Shown: positions 24,401 through 35,030, counted from the first letter of the stretch. The stretch: 64,000 nt of DNA from Rhynchospora pubera (GCA_028095005.1 CM051459.1:129373657-129437656), one strand, 5' to 3'. A program made the numbers and translations. The notes: generated from the letters alone by a model not told the origin.

Positions 24401-25070
24401 AGTCAACTTAACATTGCTGGAATTTCTCAACAAACTTTTAACTAATGAGCAGGTTTTCTTAGAAGCTTTGAGCAACTCAAATTCAGCAATGCAACAATGG
24501 TCCTCCTTGCAGCATTTGTTATCGCTTCAAACCTTGTCAACAACAGGAAGCAAAGACAATTTCAGATTCAGCATGAACAAGGATGGAGCTTTCTCTGTCA
24601 AAACCATCTACATATTACAAAAGGCTTTCCCCAAAACTAATTCCCTGCTCTACTCCGTTTGGCTGCTCAAAATACCTCCAAGAATGAAGATCTTCATCTG
24701 GCTTATGGCACAAAACAGAATAGCTACAATAGATAATTTGAAGAAAAGAGGTTGGTCATTAGCTAACAGATGTGTTTTGTGTGCGCAGCAGGAAGAATCA
24801 GTCAAGCATTTGTTTAATGAGTGTCCCTTCTTCCTACTTACTGTCCAAAAAGCAGTTCAACATTCTTCACTTCTTTCTTCACTCACTTTTTCGACAAATG
24901 CTGATTTCTTGCTTGAAGTCAATCGAGTTAAAACTCACAGGGAACTTATGGCGATTTTATGCTTCATTATTTGGAGGGAAAGATGTTCCAGGATTTTCAG
25001 AGGAATTCATCAGCCCTTATGTTTGTTAGTTGATCAAATTTTCCTGGAATGGCACTCGTTACAAGTCTAG
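21454..25070 (+). pseudogene. LINE ORF2 (endonuclease / reverse transcriptase / zf-RVT), frame-broken
   Basis: First frame 21454-24150 (898 codons from its first ATG). Endonuclease motifs: MLCWNVRGLNE, QETK, CGDFNL and SDHCPL. Reverse transcriptase motifs: SPGPDGFTGEFY, YRPISI, GFIPGRNI, DIHKAFDTLNW, GVRQGDPISPYLF and the catalytic FYADDS. The frame ends at 24150. The zf-RVT part (VWLLKIPPRMKIFIWL, then CVLC, H and C) continues in another frame at 24204-25070, with a stop just before it. At least one frameshift therefore separates the RT from its C-terminal region. The core enzyme motifs are intact, so the copy is not very old, but it is unlikely to be autonomous. Confidence 0.88.
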
Positions 25071-25825
25071 CTTTTTTCGGATGTCTCTATTGCTTAACTT
25101 CAGGACCATCGGCAACCCCGTCTCCTTTGGAAGATCTCTCTTAGTTTATTCTCAGCATTTTATTCTCTTTGTAACCTGAACTTTATCCGCATTTTTTTTT
25201 TAATTATTTTTTAGCCTCTGGCTAAACTATTGTTCTTCTTTTTATTAATAGAAAGATGAGAGCACGACTCTCATTTTTTGCTCAAAAAAAAAACAATCCA
25301 AACTCTTCACAAAATTACACAATTTCCAATACTTCTTCCCACTTCTTCTCTTCTTCCCTTCTTCCCACACCTATCCAAACGGAGCCTATGAGCTAACTTA
25401 CCTCTTTTGGGCTGAGAAGATAGTTTTGAACTGTTGCTAGACCTAAATTGGGGCAGGTTCCTTAATATTATTATTTGACGAAATTGAGAATTTGAGATCA
25501 ATAAGTTTTCAAATAAAACAAAAATAAGATCCTGCTAGAAAATTTTCATTCATCTGCATAGTGGTACTGGAATGATTATTTGTATCAAAATCCAAGGAAT
25601 GTTATATATATTAATATTGTTGAAGTTTGTTGTTTCAATGTTGGGGGTCTATTGGAGTAGTGAAACCCAACCTTTGCAACAATTCTTTTGTTTTGGTCAG
25701 CAAAATGCTTCTGGGAAGTCTCCAATATATCAGGCCCTGAAAGATTTTAAAGCCTGATTCAGGACTTTTGAATTTGGAAACAAGCCCAACCAACGGCCTG
25801 ACAAGAAGAACAGAATTCAAATTTC

Positions 25826-25990
25826 CCGAAATTTTAAAAAATAATATTAAAATAATATAATCCAATAAAATTAATATCAATTTAATCAGTTTAATATAAA
25901 TAGTATCGTAAGATCGGAATCTTGGATTCCGAACGTTAGATCGGATTCCTGGATTCCGATCTAACGTTAGATCGGATTCCGGAATTCCGA
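25826..25990 (+). repeat. Left terminal inverted repeat of element A
   Basis: AT-rich outer 100 bp followed by repeated GATCGGATTCC / GGATTCCGATC motifs joined by AACGTT. It matches 29249-29413 in reverse complement. Confidence 0.9.
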
Positions 25991-26899
25991 TCTAACCTTT
26001 ATATATATAAGGGGTTTCTGATCTAATTTCGCTGCCTTTCGCTCTCGCTCTCGGACGCACTTCTTCGACGAGAACAGTAAGTTTTTTTTTATTAATTTAA
26101 TTAATTATTTATTTAGTTTATTAGTTTTTAATTTAGTTAATTAAATAAAAAAAATAGGAAAATATTGGAAAAATATTCAAAAAATCTGAAAAAAATCAGA
26201 AAAAAATCAGAAAAAATTTGTATGTAATTTATTAATTATATTGGATATATTTTTTGTCTTTTTATTTGTTTATTCACTACTTAATTAATTAGAAAAATAG
26301 ATAATAAATTGTAAAATTATTTTAAAAATACCGAAAAATAAGAAAAATTCATATGAAAATTTATGTGTAATTAATTTATTTTTTTTGCTTTTAATAATTA
26401 AGATTTTGATAATTAAATATGGGAAAAATTAGAAAAATGATAATAATTGATGGTATTAATTAAAAATGTAGGTAAAAAATTGTTTAGAAGAGAGTCAATT
26501 CCTTTCTATTCCAGGTTAGCTTATTTATATGTTTATTTTATTATTGTTTGAATAGAAATGTTTGTGAATTGCTTGTAGATTGATTGATGGATTGTAAAAT
26601 TGTGAAATGCAATGATTGTAAAATTGTGAAATGCAATGTTTGAAATGCAATGTTTGAATTATTGATTCATTGATACTTGTGAAATGGTTTGTGAAATGCA
26701 ATGATTGTAAAATTTGAATGATTTATTCAAATTGGGTTGGGTTGGGTTCAAATTGGAATGAAAATGGGTTGGGTTGGGTTCAAATTGGGTTGAAATTGGG
26801 TTCTGATTTTTTGGAAAACTCTCCCGGTACAGGGGAGATGCTGCCGAAATTTTTATAGATTTTATACTTTATTAAATTTTAATTGCAGTAACAGTCGAA

Positions 26900-27777
26900 A
26901 TGCCACCGCGAAGAAGAATACCAGAGGATCCACGTCGATCCACGAGGCGTCGAGGAGATCCTGGCGCATCTACATCAGGAGGAGATCCTGGCGCTTCTTC
27001 ATCTGCCCCCCCTGCTGCCCCCCCCCCCGTTCCTCTTCCTGCTGATCAGCTTCTGCATCTCAGTCAGTCTGAGCTTCGAGGCGTACGAGTAAGTTTTTTT
27101 TTTATTTATATAGTTAATTCTTTTTTATATATATATATTTTAATAGTATATATAGGAAATAATTTATTTTTTAAATTATTTAGGGTATAGGGTTTAAGGA
27201 AATAATAAAAATTTTTAATTTATGTAGTTAATTTTTGTATATAGTTAATAGTATATATAGTAAATAATATGTTTTTTAACTTATTTAGGCGTGGACGTCC
27301 GAAATGCATAAGGCAAAAATGATACGAACCGAGGAGGTGGACCAGCGTCTTGTGACATTGGGTCTTATTCATTTCGTTGAGTTAGGTCACATGCCATTGG
27401 ATCGTTCCATGATATAGGGTCTAGCCATGTTCTGGAGGCCCGAGACCCACACGTTCCACTTTCCCCGCGTAGGCGAGATGACCGTTACTCTTGAGGTATT
27501 ATTTTTTTCCAAGTTCTGTTGGTAGCTATTTATTTATTTATTGTTTTTTTTATTTAATAAAAAATGTAAATAAAATTTGCAGGATGTCGCCTTCATTTTT
27601 GGCTTGCCTACGACTGGACGACGGGTGACCGGTCGTACTGATTACGACGATGTGCAGAAGCTAGCCGACTTTGCATTGCCACGGGACACTCCTATGAAGC
27701 TAGCCGACTCACATGCCGGAACTCAAACCGTGGAAACCAGATCCTACACCCATGATTGTTTACGAAAGCATATATGA
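26900..27777 (+). pseudogene. Plant mobile domain (PMD) gene of element A, 5' part only, with in-frame stop
   Basis: Three exons are visible: 26900-27088, 27289-27495, and from 27583. Exon 1 encodes a basic and Pro/Ala-rich start (MPPRRRIPEDPRRSTRRR...). Exon 2 has the PMD hallmark FWRPETHTFHFP and ends VTLE; exon 3 starts DVAFIFGLPTTGR. A TAG stop at 27415-27417 interrupts exon 2 just before that motif. After about 35 codons of exon 3 the PMD similarity ends at a 14-bp direct repeat (27657-27670, 27696-27709), and the finger/repeat gene begins. Known: full PMD proteins are several hundred residues, and PMD genes occur both in transposons and as host genes (MAIN, MAIL1). This copy cannot make a full PMD protein. 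A leader intron may precede exon 1 (acceptor at about 26888). Confidence 0.8.
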
Positions 27778-28363
27778 TTTTCGTGGAGACCACACAGTGA
27801 GTTGTACAAAGTGTGGTCAGGTTTTCAATTTCAAAGATACCATTTTGCGTGACCACTACGATGAACACAAAAAACAAGAAGAGAGGGATGAAATTGTAAA
27901 GAGATTCAGAGTGAAAGAACAATGGTTCGAAAGGAGAAGAATGGAAGAAAAGGCCGCCGAAGAGAGCCGGATGTTGCAACAAGAAAAAATTGGAAAAAAA
28001 ATTAAGGAGAGCCTAATCAAGATCAAGAAGAGAGATGAACAACGCAAAATTGCAGTAGCTAGAATGGCTGAGATTGAGCAACAAGAAGCCGAGGCAGCTT
28101 TCTGGAACGAAGCCGCTCAATTCGCAGACAACCCAGCTGCGAATAATCAACAAGAAAATGATGAGGCTTTTTGGAACGAAGCAGCTCAACTCGCTGAAAA
28201 CCACGGTGCCAGTAATGAACAACAACCTGATGCCGCTTTCTGGAACGAGGCCGCTCAATTCGCCGACAACCATGGTGCCAGTAATCAACAAGAAATGAAT
28301 GCGGAAGAAGATCAACCCTGGTGGGAGGAAATTCTGCAACATGTAGATGATCAAGATCTCTAA
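27713..28363 (+). CDS. Zinc-finger-like FWNEAAQ-repeat protein of element A (N-terminally short)
   Basis: 216 codons, no intron. Seen: one finger-like motif C31-x2-C34-x13-H48-x3-H52; a charged, probably helical stretch rich in Arg, Lys and Glu (about 50-125); three tandem repeats of about 24 residues built on AAFWNEAAQFADN (from about 127, 151 and 174); and the tail QPWWEEILQHVDDQDL. It matches the C-terminal 60% of the element B protein (35198) but lacks that protein's N-terminal finger. Its 5' end abuts PMD exon 3, so start and promoter are uncertain. The frame is open although the neighbouring PMD gene is broken. Family and function are not recognised; binding of nucleic acid is only a guess from the finger and the charge. 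Confidence 0.65.
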   Translation: MPELKPWKPDPTPMIVYESIYDFRGDHTVSCTKCGQVFNFKDTILRDHYDEHKKQEERDEIVKRFRVKEQWFERRRMEEKAAEESRMLQQEKIGKKIKESLIKIKKRDEQRKIAVARMAEIEQQEAEAAFWNEAAQFADNPAANNQQENDEAFWNEAAQLAENHGASNEQQPDAAFWNEAAQFADNHGASNQQEMNAEEDQPWWEEILQHVDDQDL

Positions 28364-28552
28364 GTTTATTTATTACTTTGTTTTTAAATACCCTGGTGTG
28401 TTCATTTATATTATAGTTTTTTATGTACATTTTTCCTTTTATATTATTTTAGTGTGCTAAATTATATTATGATTTTCATGTATTTTTCCCTTTCTTTTAT
28501 TTTAGTGTGCTAATCTATATTATGGTTACAAAATTCAATTCTTCTTCTAATG

Positions 28553-28696
28553 GTGAACATATACATAAAACAAAGTGAACATATAAACGATCTAAGTGAA
28601 CACATACAAACAAATAAGTTCTATAAAAATAAGTTAGTAAGTGTTCACTTAGATCGACTATATGTTCAGCTTATTTACGGTATATGTTCACTTTGT
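28553..28696. repeat. Long hairpin downstream of the element A finger/repeat gene
   Basis: Arms of about 51-56 bp (28553-28603 and 28641-28696) are inverted copies sharing GTGAACATATA, CGATCTAAGTGAACAC and most bases between, around a loop of about 37 bp. It begins 190 bp after the stop codon. It could be a terminator-like structure, a small-RNA source or a tiny MITE. No equivalent was seen in element B. Confidence 0.75.
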
Positions 28697-29248
28697 ATTT
28701 ACCGAAGGCTGGGATGGTATATTTGCCGATGATGACACTTATAATTCCTGTATTTTTATATTATGAATTAAATGAAATAAATCTAATATTTAATTATAAG
28801 TTTATATTATAATTATTGCCATAAATAAATTATTACATAAAGTATTATGTACTTATTATGTACAACATTTAACATAATTGAAAATTTTTAATATTAAAAA
28901 TAAAACCATCCATATCAAATTAATATCAAAACTTTAAATATTAAAATATTATTCATAATATAGAATTATATTATACTAACATTCTTCAAAATATCAAAAA
29001 TCCGGTTCTAAACAAACGACAAAAATTTTATAATATATTAATTTAATATTAAAATTTTATATATTTAATTAATGTTTATAATAGAAGTAAAATAAAATAT
29101 ATTAATTTAATATCTTATCTTCAAAATATATTACTAAAATTTCATAATATATTAATTTAATATTAAAATTTCATATATTTAATTAATTTTTATAATAGAA
29201 TTACAATAAAACCATGAAAAAGACAAAATTGAGTAGTTACAGCACTGT

Positions 29249-29413
29249 TCGGAATCCCAGAATCCGATCTAACGTTAGATCGGAATCCCAGAATCCGATC
29301 TAACGTTCGGAATCCAGGATTCCGATCTTACGATACTATTTATATTAAACTGATTAAATTGATATTAATTTTATTGGATTATATTATTTTAATATTATTT
29401 TTTAAAATTTCGG
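29249..29413 (-). repeat. Right terminal inverted repeat of element A
   Basis: Reverse-complement partner of 25826-25990, differing mainly by small changes in the inner palindromic array (GATTCTGGGATTCC-type units here). Confidence 0.9.
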
Positions 29414-29422
29414 CCAAATTTC

Positions 29423-30300
29423 AAATTGTTTTATTACTGGACAACGACAGATTATAAGTTGAATCTAATCCAGCTCTATTTTGCAAGTTGCAACAACGAA
29501 AATTGCAATGTCGCTTTTATTGTTCTTTCGAGTTCAGTTTAGAGAAAATTAGCATACCAACCAAGTAACCAACCTCATTGATTTCTCTGACTTAAAATGT
29601 CGAAAAAATAAAATATTGATGAGTAGGTTGACAGGTTTTTTTTTTCTTTTCTTGCAATTAACAAATACTTGTTTGACTTCAAATTTCGTTATTTCTGTCT
29701 GATTAAAACTAAGTCCAACCCATGATCTTTAGGTACTCTTTGGTTGTGCTATGTATTACGTGGCATTGGCGTTAAAATGACACTTATGTAAGTACTAAGT
29801 AGCATGCTTTGAGGACAAAATAACATTAAAAAAATACTACAATTTTGGAATTTGAGAAGTCTATATAAATCTCTAGTGGTGAAAAGTTTATAAAAACAGA
29901 GTAACATACTAATTATATGACATTTTGTTTATTTATGTGTCATAAATCTTTTTTCATTTGATTGAACTAATATATGAAAAGTAAACGCCTGTGGTGTCAA
30001 GTTGTCAACCTATGATATCTTGCTTAATACACTACATTTGGTGTAGCTATAGAACATCTCAGCAATAGGTATAATCATACAAAAATTTGCATTGAAGTTG
30101 TTGCAACCATCTAAACCTACGCATAACAGATCGTGTTAGATTACCTTCCTCCTCTTATTCTCTCGGCAGTTGTGGGTGCTCATCTGCCCCTTTAAGCTAC
30201 TGAAAATGGCCCCACCAATCATCCTCCAATCATAAAGTTCCACGTCAGCAAGGGATAACTAATCTTCACGTAACTTAATTGTCACATGATAGAGACCTCT
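29423..30300. other. Intergenic DNA upstream of the hydrolase gene
   Basis: No coding frame or clear element ends. The last 150 bp form the likely promoter of the gene starting at 30452. Confidence 0.5.
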
Positions 30301-30327
30301 TGTCTTTGCTCTAAGCCTCTAAGTTCT

Positions 30328-30335
30328 TATAAATA
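30328..30335 (+). promoter_or_regulatory. TATA box of the alpha/beta-hydrolase gene
   Basis: TATAAATA, an almost ideal plant TATA box, about 117 nt before the ATG, leaving a leader of roughly 85 nt. Confidence 0.7.
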
Positions 30336-30451
30336 GCCTCCATGCCATGAAAGTGTGATCTCACTACTATTTATAATCCTACTAATCCCTTGAGGAGAAA
30401 ATAACAAAAAGAAAGTAAGAATTCTACAAATTTAATTCAAAGAGGAGAAAT

Positions 30452-32337
30452 ATGGTGAACCTTGTTGAAATACAGAAGCCGATACTGCATTGGCTTGTAA
30501 AAGGCGCAGGTCTCCGAGAGCAACTGATCGAGATCGAACCGGGCACGTTTATGAATTTTTGGGCACCAAAGGATGTCGTCCAATCCAAACCCAACACCGT
30601 GAACCCGACTTCACCCGATGCAAAGCGCAAAAAATCGAAAAAGCCCAAGCCACCACTAGTCTTGATCCATGGTTTCGCATCCGAAGGCATCATCACATGG
30701 CAATTCCAATTTGGTGTGCTACTTACAAACTATGCGGTTTACATCCCAGACCTGTTGTTCTTTGGAAAATCCACCACACCTAGCCTTGATCGATCACCCG
30801 ATTTCCAGGCCAGCTGTATTGCCCGGGGACTGAGGAAGTTGGGTGTCGAGCAATGTGATGCTGTCGGGTTTAGTTATGGTGGCATGGTTGCGTTTAAACT
30901 GGCTGAGGCGTACCCTGACTTGGTACGATCGCTTGTTATATCAGGATCTGTTATTACTATGACCGACTCGATCAATGAGACTAGTTTGAAGAGGCTGGGT
31001 GCCACGTCATCGGCCGAGCTCCTCATGCCAGAGACTGTGCCCCGGCTAAAGGATCTCCTCTCTATTTCCATGCACAAGAAGTTGTGGTTCCCTGATAGGC
31101 TGTACAAGGACTTCCTTGAGGTGAGAGCAAACAATTTGCATTTTTCTTTTGATTCTTTTGGGCGCTTTTTATTGGTTTCAGAATTATAAAAATTGGATTC
31201 TTTTTGCTTCTTGACAGTCAATGTTCAAGAATAGGAAGGAGAGAAAGGAGCTGCTGGAGGGATTAGTGATCAGCAACATGGACGCCAAAATCCCTGTTTT
31301 CCAACAGGTGGAATATGCATTTTGATAGAATAATTAACATACGAAAGAGCAACTATATATATAGAAAACAAAAATAATTCCACCATCTTCAAAAGATATT
31401 GGTTTTTTATTTGAAAAAACTAAGGCCCCCATCAAAATCAACTTTTTATGTAGGAATTGGAATTGGAATTCTCATGATTTTGAAATCCCCTAATCATAAT
31501 CTAATAAAAAGTTGGATTTCATTTCATTTGATCGGTTTATGTGGGAAAATTTGACCTCATTGAAATCCTGGAAATTGAATTGAAATTTGGTCGGATTTCA
31601 TGAGGGAAAATAGAAAAAGACCTTAATACCTCCTCTCTCCTTCAAATAGATGAGGGCAAAATAAGTCTTTTTTAGAATCCAAATCAATTCTTCTTATATT
31701 TGTTTTGATCATGGAATTTCAATTGAAAATCATCTCCAATCAATTTTAATCCAATGAAATGAAATGAAATTCCATGTCTACACCATTCTAACCCAATAAA
31801 ATAAATGTATTTCCCCTAATAAAAAATAATTAATATGAATAAATATAAATGATAGTTAGATGACTATTTGGAGGTCTTAAAATCAAGGTATGGAAGCCTA
31901 GAAAAGAGTTCATTTAGTCATTTAATTAATTTTTATTATCTCATTTACAGAAAATATTGCTGCTGTGGGGTGAGAAAGACCAAATATTTGACATAGATCT
32001 TGCAAAGAAGATGAAAGAGTAAGGCCATATTATCTACTATATGCCTTATTTTTCCTTTGCATCATGACAAAATATATATTCCTAGAAAAAATGACAATTT
32101 GTTTCCGAACTAAAAATAGTTAAAATCAAAGTCATGAGTAAAAAAGTTATCAGAAATTAATTTTGCAATCTGTTGCATATGCATATCAGGCAATTGGGAG
32201 ACAACTGTTACATTCAGGGAATAAGCAACGCTGGTCATCTCTTACATCTCGAGCGGCCATGCGCATATAACCGTGCTGTTCAGAGGTTCCTCGCATACGT
32301 TAACTCGACTGAGGATACTGGTTCAATTAATGTCTAA
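30452..32337 (+). CDS. Alpha/beta-hydrolase fold protein, 4 exons
   Basis: Exons 30452-31120, 31218-31307, 31951-32018 and 32190-32337 join to 324 codons plus stop with consistent phases. Seen: oxyanion-type HGFAS (about 73-77); nucleophile elbow GFSYGG with Ser141; likely acid Asp263 in WGEKDQIFD; His292 in GHLLHLERP. Order and spacing match the alpha/beta-hydrolase family, of the type annotated in plants as monoacylglycerol-lipase-like or 2-hydroxymuconate-semialdehyde-hydrolase-like. A Lys/Pro-rich loop (about 46-67) precedes the core. There is no signal peptide, so it is probably cytosolic or peripheral. The substrate cannot be told. Intron 2 (31308-31950) is long, with symmetric AATTGGAATT / CATTTCATT-type sequence that may be an old MITE. 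Confidence 0.92.
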
Positions 32338-32755
32338 ATCTCAAGTTTCAGAAGGGTGCTTGCAGTATAATTGCATTATTTATTATTTGTGCGATGGCAA
32401 AGTAGCACAAAATTATTTGGGTGCTCAATTTATGATTTATTTTAATTCGGTCTTGAATTTATTAAATTTGTATTGATGTATGAATAGGCATTTCCTTTAT
32501 GTCAATGTATTTTTTAAAATCATGTAATATGAAAATTTGGCTTCGATATTTCTCTTTTAAGGTGGAATTGTTCAAATAAGAATACAAATTGTCCTTTTAA
32601 TGTGTAAAATTTTCTGTTAAAGTTTCGGCAATTTTGTACTTTGGGGATTATTTTCTCTTTGAAATTGGAAACACTGCCTTTACCCGTTGTAATTTGTTCT
32701 TTCAAAGATACTCTGTTTGTTAGAGTTGAAATTTACCAATATTCGAGTATTCAAT
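32338..32755 (+). other. 3' flank of the hydrolase gene
   Basis: Likely 3' UTR and downstream DNA, AT-rich. The short frame at 32520-32705 has no motif. Confidence 0.5.
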
Positions 32756-32756
32756 T

Positions 32757-33625
32757 TAGGAATAATTGGTTTTATGTCACTGTGAAAAATAGTTAATTAG
32801 AGATATGTCACTGTTAGATTACTAATTAGATTTATGCCATTATCAAATTATGTAAATTAGATATATGCCATTATCTTATTCCTAAAATGATTAAATACTA
32901 AAAATAACATCCTGTAATCTCTCATTATTTTTAAAAATTTCCAAATTGCCCTTTCAATAAACACTACAAATTACGTTTCAAAAAAACACTAAATATTCCC
33001 AAACCATTCCGTTCATTGCCCTCAATTGAATTTCTAAATTCTGAACATTTTTTTTATTTTACGGATCGGATAGGTGGAATTCCATGCCCCCTGCTTATAT
33101 TTGCTACTCAATACACTGCTGCCTGATACAAAAACAAAAGCCCTTGCTACTCAATACACTGCCTATATTTTTTATACATGATTTGGTATCTACTTCTTGG
33201 GCTTAAACTTATCAAAGCATGGAAAATGGAAATTGTGGTTCAGGTAACCATTGGTGTCTCAGGTGTACAAAAGGATATGGACATGTCAAAAACACATATA
33301 AAGTTCCACGGCTAGTTAATAATTTACTTCCTGAATGCATATTTAATTTCAAAGTTTTTGTGATATAAAACTAATGTGTCATTTAGTAATGGTATTTTTC
33401 TAATTTAAATTTTTATAGTGGCATAAAACTAATTTGTCATTTAGTGGTGGCATTTTTCTAATTTTAAAATTTTGTAGTGGCATATTTAAAAGGATAAAAT
33501 TGGAAAATCAATTTTTCGGTGGCAAAGAAATAATTTTTACTATTTTGTAATGGCATAAAACTAATTTGTTATTTAGTGATGGCATTTTACTAATTTAACA
33601 TTTTCACAGTGGCATAAATCTAATT
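32757..33625. repeat. Foldback-like repeat with iterated ATGCCA / TGGCAT units at both ends
   Basis: The left end has repeated units such as TTAGATTTATGCCATTATC. The right end (about 33340-33620) has about four units of roughly 60 bp built on GTGGCATAAAACTAATTTGT, which are the reverse complement of the left type. The outermost parts pair as inverted repeats (left TTTTATGTCACTGTGAAAA, right TTTTCACAGTGGCATAAA). The middle (about 32900-33330) is not repeated. It looks like a foldback or MULE-type MITE. I could not fix exact ends or a target duplication. Confidence 0.55.
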
Positions 33626-33909
33626 AACCCTTTAATTTATTGTCATATCCTTGCATATGTTACAAAAAAAAAAAAATCTGTAGGAAAAAGGAATATTTCA
33701 GAAGAAACTTTGTGCAAAAAGTAATAAAAAAAAAGGTAAGCGCCAGTATGCCTTTTCTTTTTGTTCATGTTTCGTCCTATTCTGTTTCTTTTAATTTTTT
33801 TTAATTAATATCTTTTTGGTTAGAATGTGAAAATTCTTTCGAAGTTCCTAACAAGATAAAACAGCATGCTGCGCAGATAAATGTAAAGCAATTGCATTTT
33901 TTTATTATC

Positions 33910-34689
33910 GGCTCTGTTTGGATATGGTGTGGGAAGTAGGGGCGAGCAAAAAACTCGTAAGTCGTGAGCTAACTCGAACTCGACTCAGAAAAGCTCGATT
34001 GCAACTCGAGCCAACGTAACTCGAGTTGGAAGAACTAGAGCTGAACTAACTTGGTTGGTTAACGAGTCGAGTTTGAGTTGAAGTCAACTCAGCTCGCAAC
34101 TCGTGAGCTGAATCGTGACATAATAAATTTATATTTCAAATATATATTATTAACATAATTTATGAGTACTAAAAATTTATAAATTAATAAAAATAATTTT
34201 CTTCTTCTATATTTATATTTTAGATAATATTACATATGATAGATTGAGTTTGAAGACATATTTTGTTTCAAATCAATAAAAAAGAATATAAAAGACAACA
34301 ATTTTATTGTTTACAATATTGTATATGTCAAAAAAATTTAATACTAAAATAACATATGAATTAAATAAATAAAAATTTAAAAGATATATGTTTATTTCAA
34401 GCTAGCTCGTGAGCCCACGAGCTAGCTCGAGTTTGGAATGAGTCGAGTTTGAGCTAGCTTACAAAACTCGAAAGTATTTCTAACTCAGCTCAACTCAACT
34501 CGAGTTGCAGCTGAGTTGAGTTTGAGTTGTCCTCGACTCGCTCGAACTCAGCTCATATACAGCCCTAGTGGGAAGAAGGAAAGAAGGGAAGAAATATTGG
34601 GAAGTGTGTAAATTTGTAAAAAATTTAGATTGTTTACAATAAATTTATTCTCTTTTTTTCTTTTTCCCAAATAAAATCCAAACGGAGCC
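33910..34689. mobile_element. Harbinger/Tourist-like MITE split by a hAT-like element
   Basis: Outer ends GGCTCTGTTTGGATATGGTG and, from the right, GGCTCCGTTTGGAT, with the 3-bp duplication ATC (33907-33909, 34690-34692). The two halves are 33910-33936 and 34568-34689, and joined they resemble the intact copy at 18363. The right half is nearest to the interrupted MITE at 20940. Confidence 0.85.
33937..34567. mobile_element. hAT-like non-autonomous element
   Basis: 631 bp flanked by a perfect 8-bp duplication GTGGGAAG (33929-33936, 34568-34575). Ends are TAGGGGCGAGC and, from the right, TAGGGCTGTATATGAGC. Subterminal regions are dense in GAGCT / CTCGA motifs in both directions, typical of hAT transposase-binding regions. 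AT-rich core, no coding frame. Confidence 0.87.
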
Positions 34690-34733
34690 ATCAAGTTCTT
34701 TTTTTCCCGTCATGAACGGGTACAACTATTATT

Positions 34734-35030
34734 CCGAAATTAATTAATATAAAAATTTGGACCCAAAAAATTTTAATATACAGAATTATTTTATTTTTTT
34801 TTTAATAAGAAGAAAGTTCGAACGCGTTTCCGAAGCGAGTATTTGAACTCCCCTCCGTACGCGTTTATAAAACGCGCTCCAATCCTCCCAACGCGTTTTA
34901 TAAACGCGTACGAAGGAGAGATGCTGTCCACTTTCCTCTCGTTTGTCAGAGCTTCGTACGCGTTTATAAAACGCGTTGGAAGCTCTGGAGCGCACTTTAT
35001 AAACGCGTTCGAAGGTGTATTATTTATTTT
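34734..35030 (+). repeat. Left terminal inverted repeat of element B, with palindrome array
   Basis: AT-rich outer 90 bp, then four copies of the near-palindrome ACGCGTTTATAAAACGCG in alternating orientation (about 34859-34876, 34891-34909, 34958-34976, 34991-35007), each rich in ACGCGT. It matches 41245-41546 in reverse complement. Confidence 0.9.

Larger units (their letters stand above)
21013..25290 (+). mobile_element. 5'-truncated LINE (non-LTR retrotransposon)
   Basis: 4.28 kb ending in an A-run at 25284-25290 and flanked by the 11-bp duplication AAACAATCCAA (21002-21012, 25291-25301). It encodes the tail of ORF1, an apurinic-type endonuclease, a reverse transcriptase and a zf-RVT region. 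Only the end of ORF1 remains, which is typical 5' truncation on insertion. Just before the tail, ATGAGAG and CTCTCAT (about 25256-25273) can form a short stem-loop. Confidence 0.93.
20940..25386. mobile_element. Harbinger/Tourist-like MITE split by a LINE
   Basis: The two halves (20940-21012 and 25291-25386) together match the intact MITE at 18363 read in reverse. Outer ends are GGCACCGTTTGGAT and, from the right, GGCTCCGTTTGGATAG, with the 3-bp duplication TAT outside. The LINE inserted at the MITE's AAACAATCCAA, which is now duplicated. Confidence 0.88.
25826..29413. mobile_element. MULE-type element A carrying PMD and finger/FWNEAAQ genes
   Basis: 3588 bp. Terminal inverted repeats of about 165 bp (25826-25990 and 29249-29413) are identical over roughly the first 100 bp and begin CCGAAATTTT. 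Flanks carry a 9-bp duplication with one mismatch (TCAAATTTC 25817-25825, CCAAATTTC 29414-29422), as expected for Mutator-like elements. The inner half of each repeat is an array of GATCGGATTCC-type palindromic motifs. It contains a broken PMD gene, an open finger/repeat frame and a strong hairpin, but no transposase. Relative to element B the two genes have a changed mutual orientation, so A looks like a rearranged deletion derivative. Confidence 0.88.
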
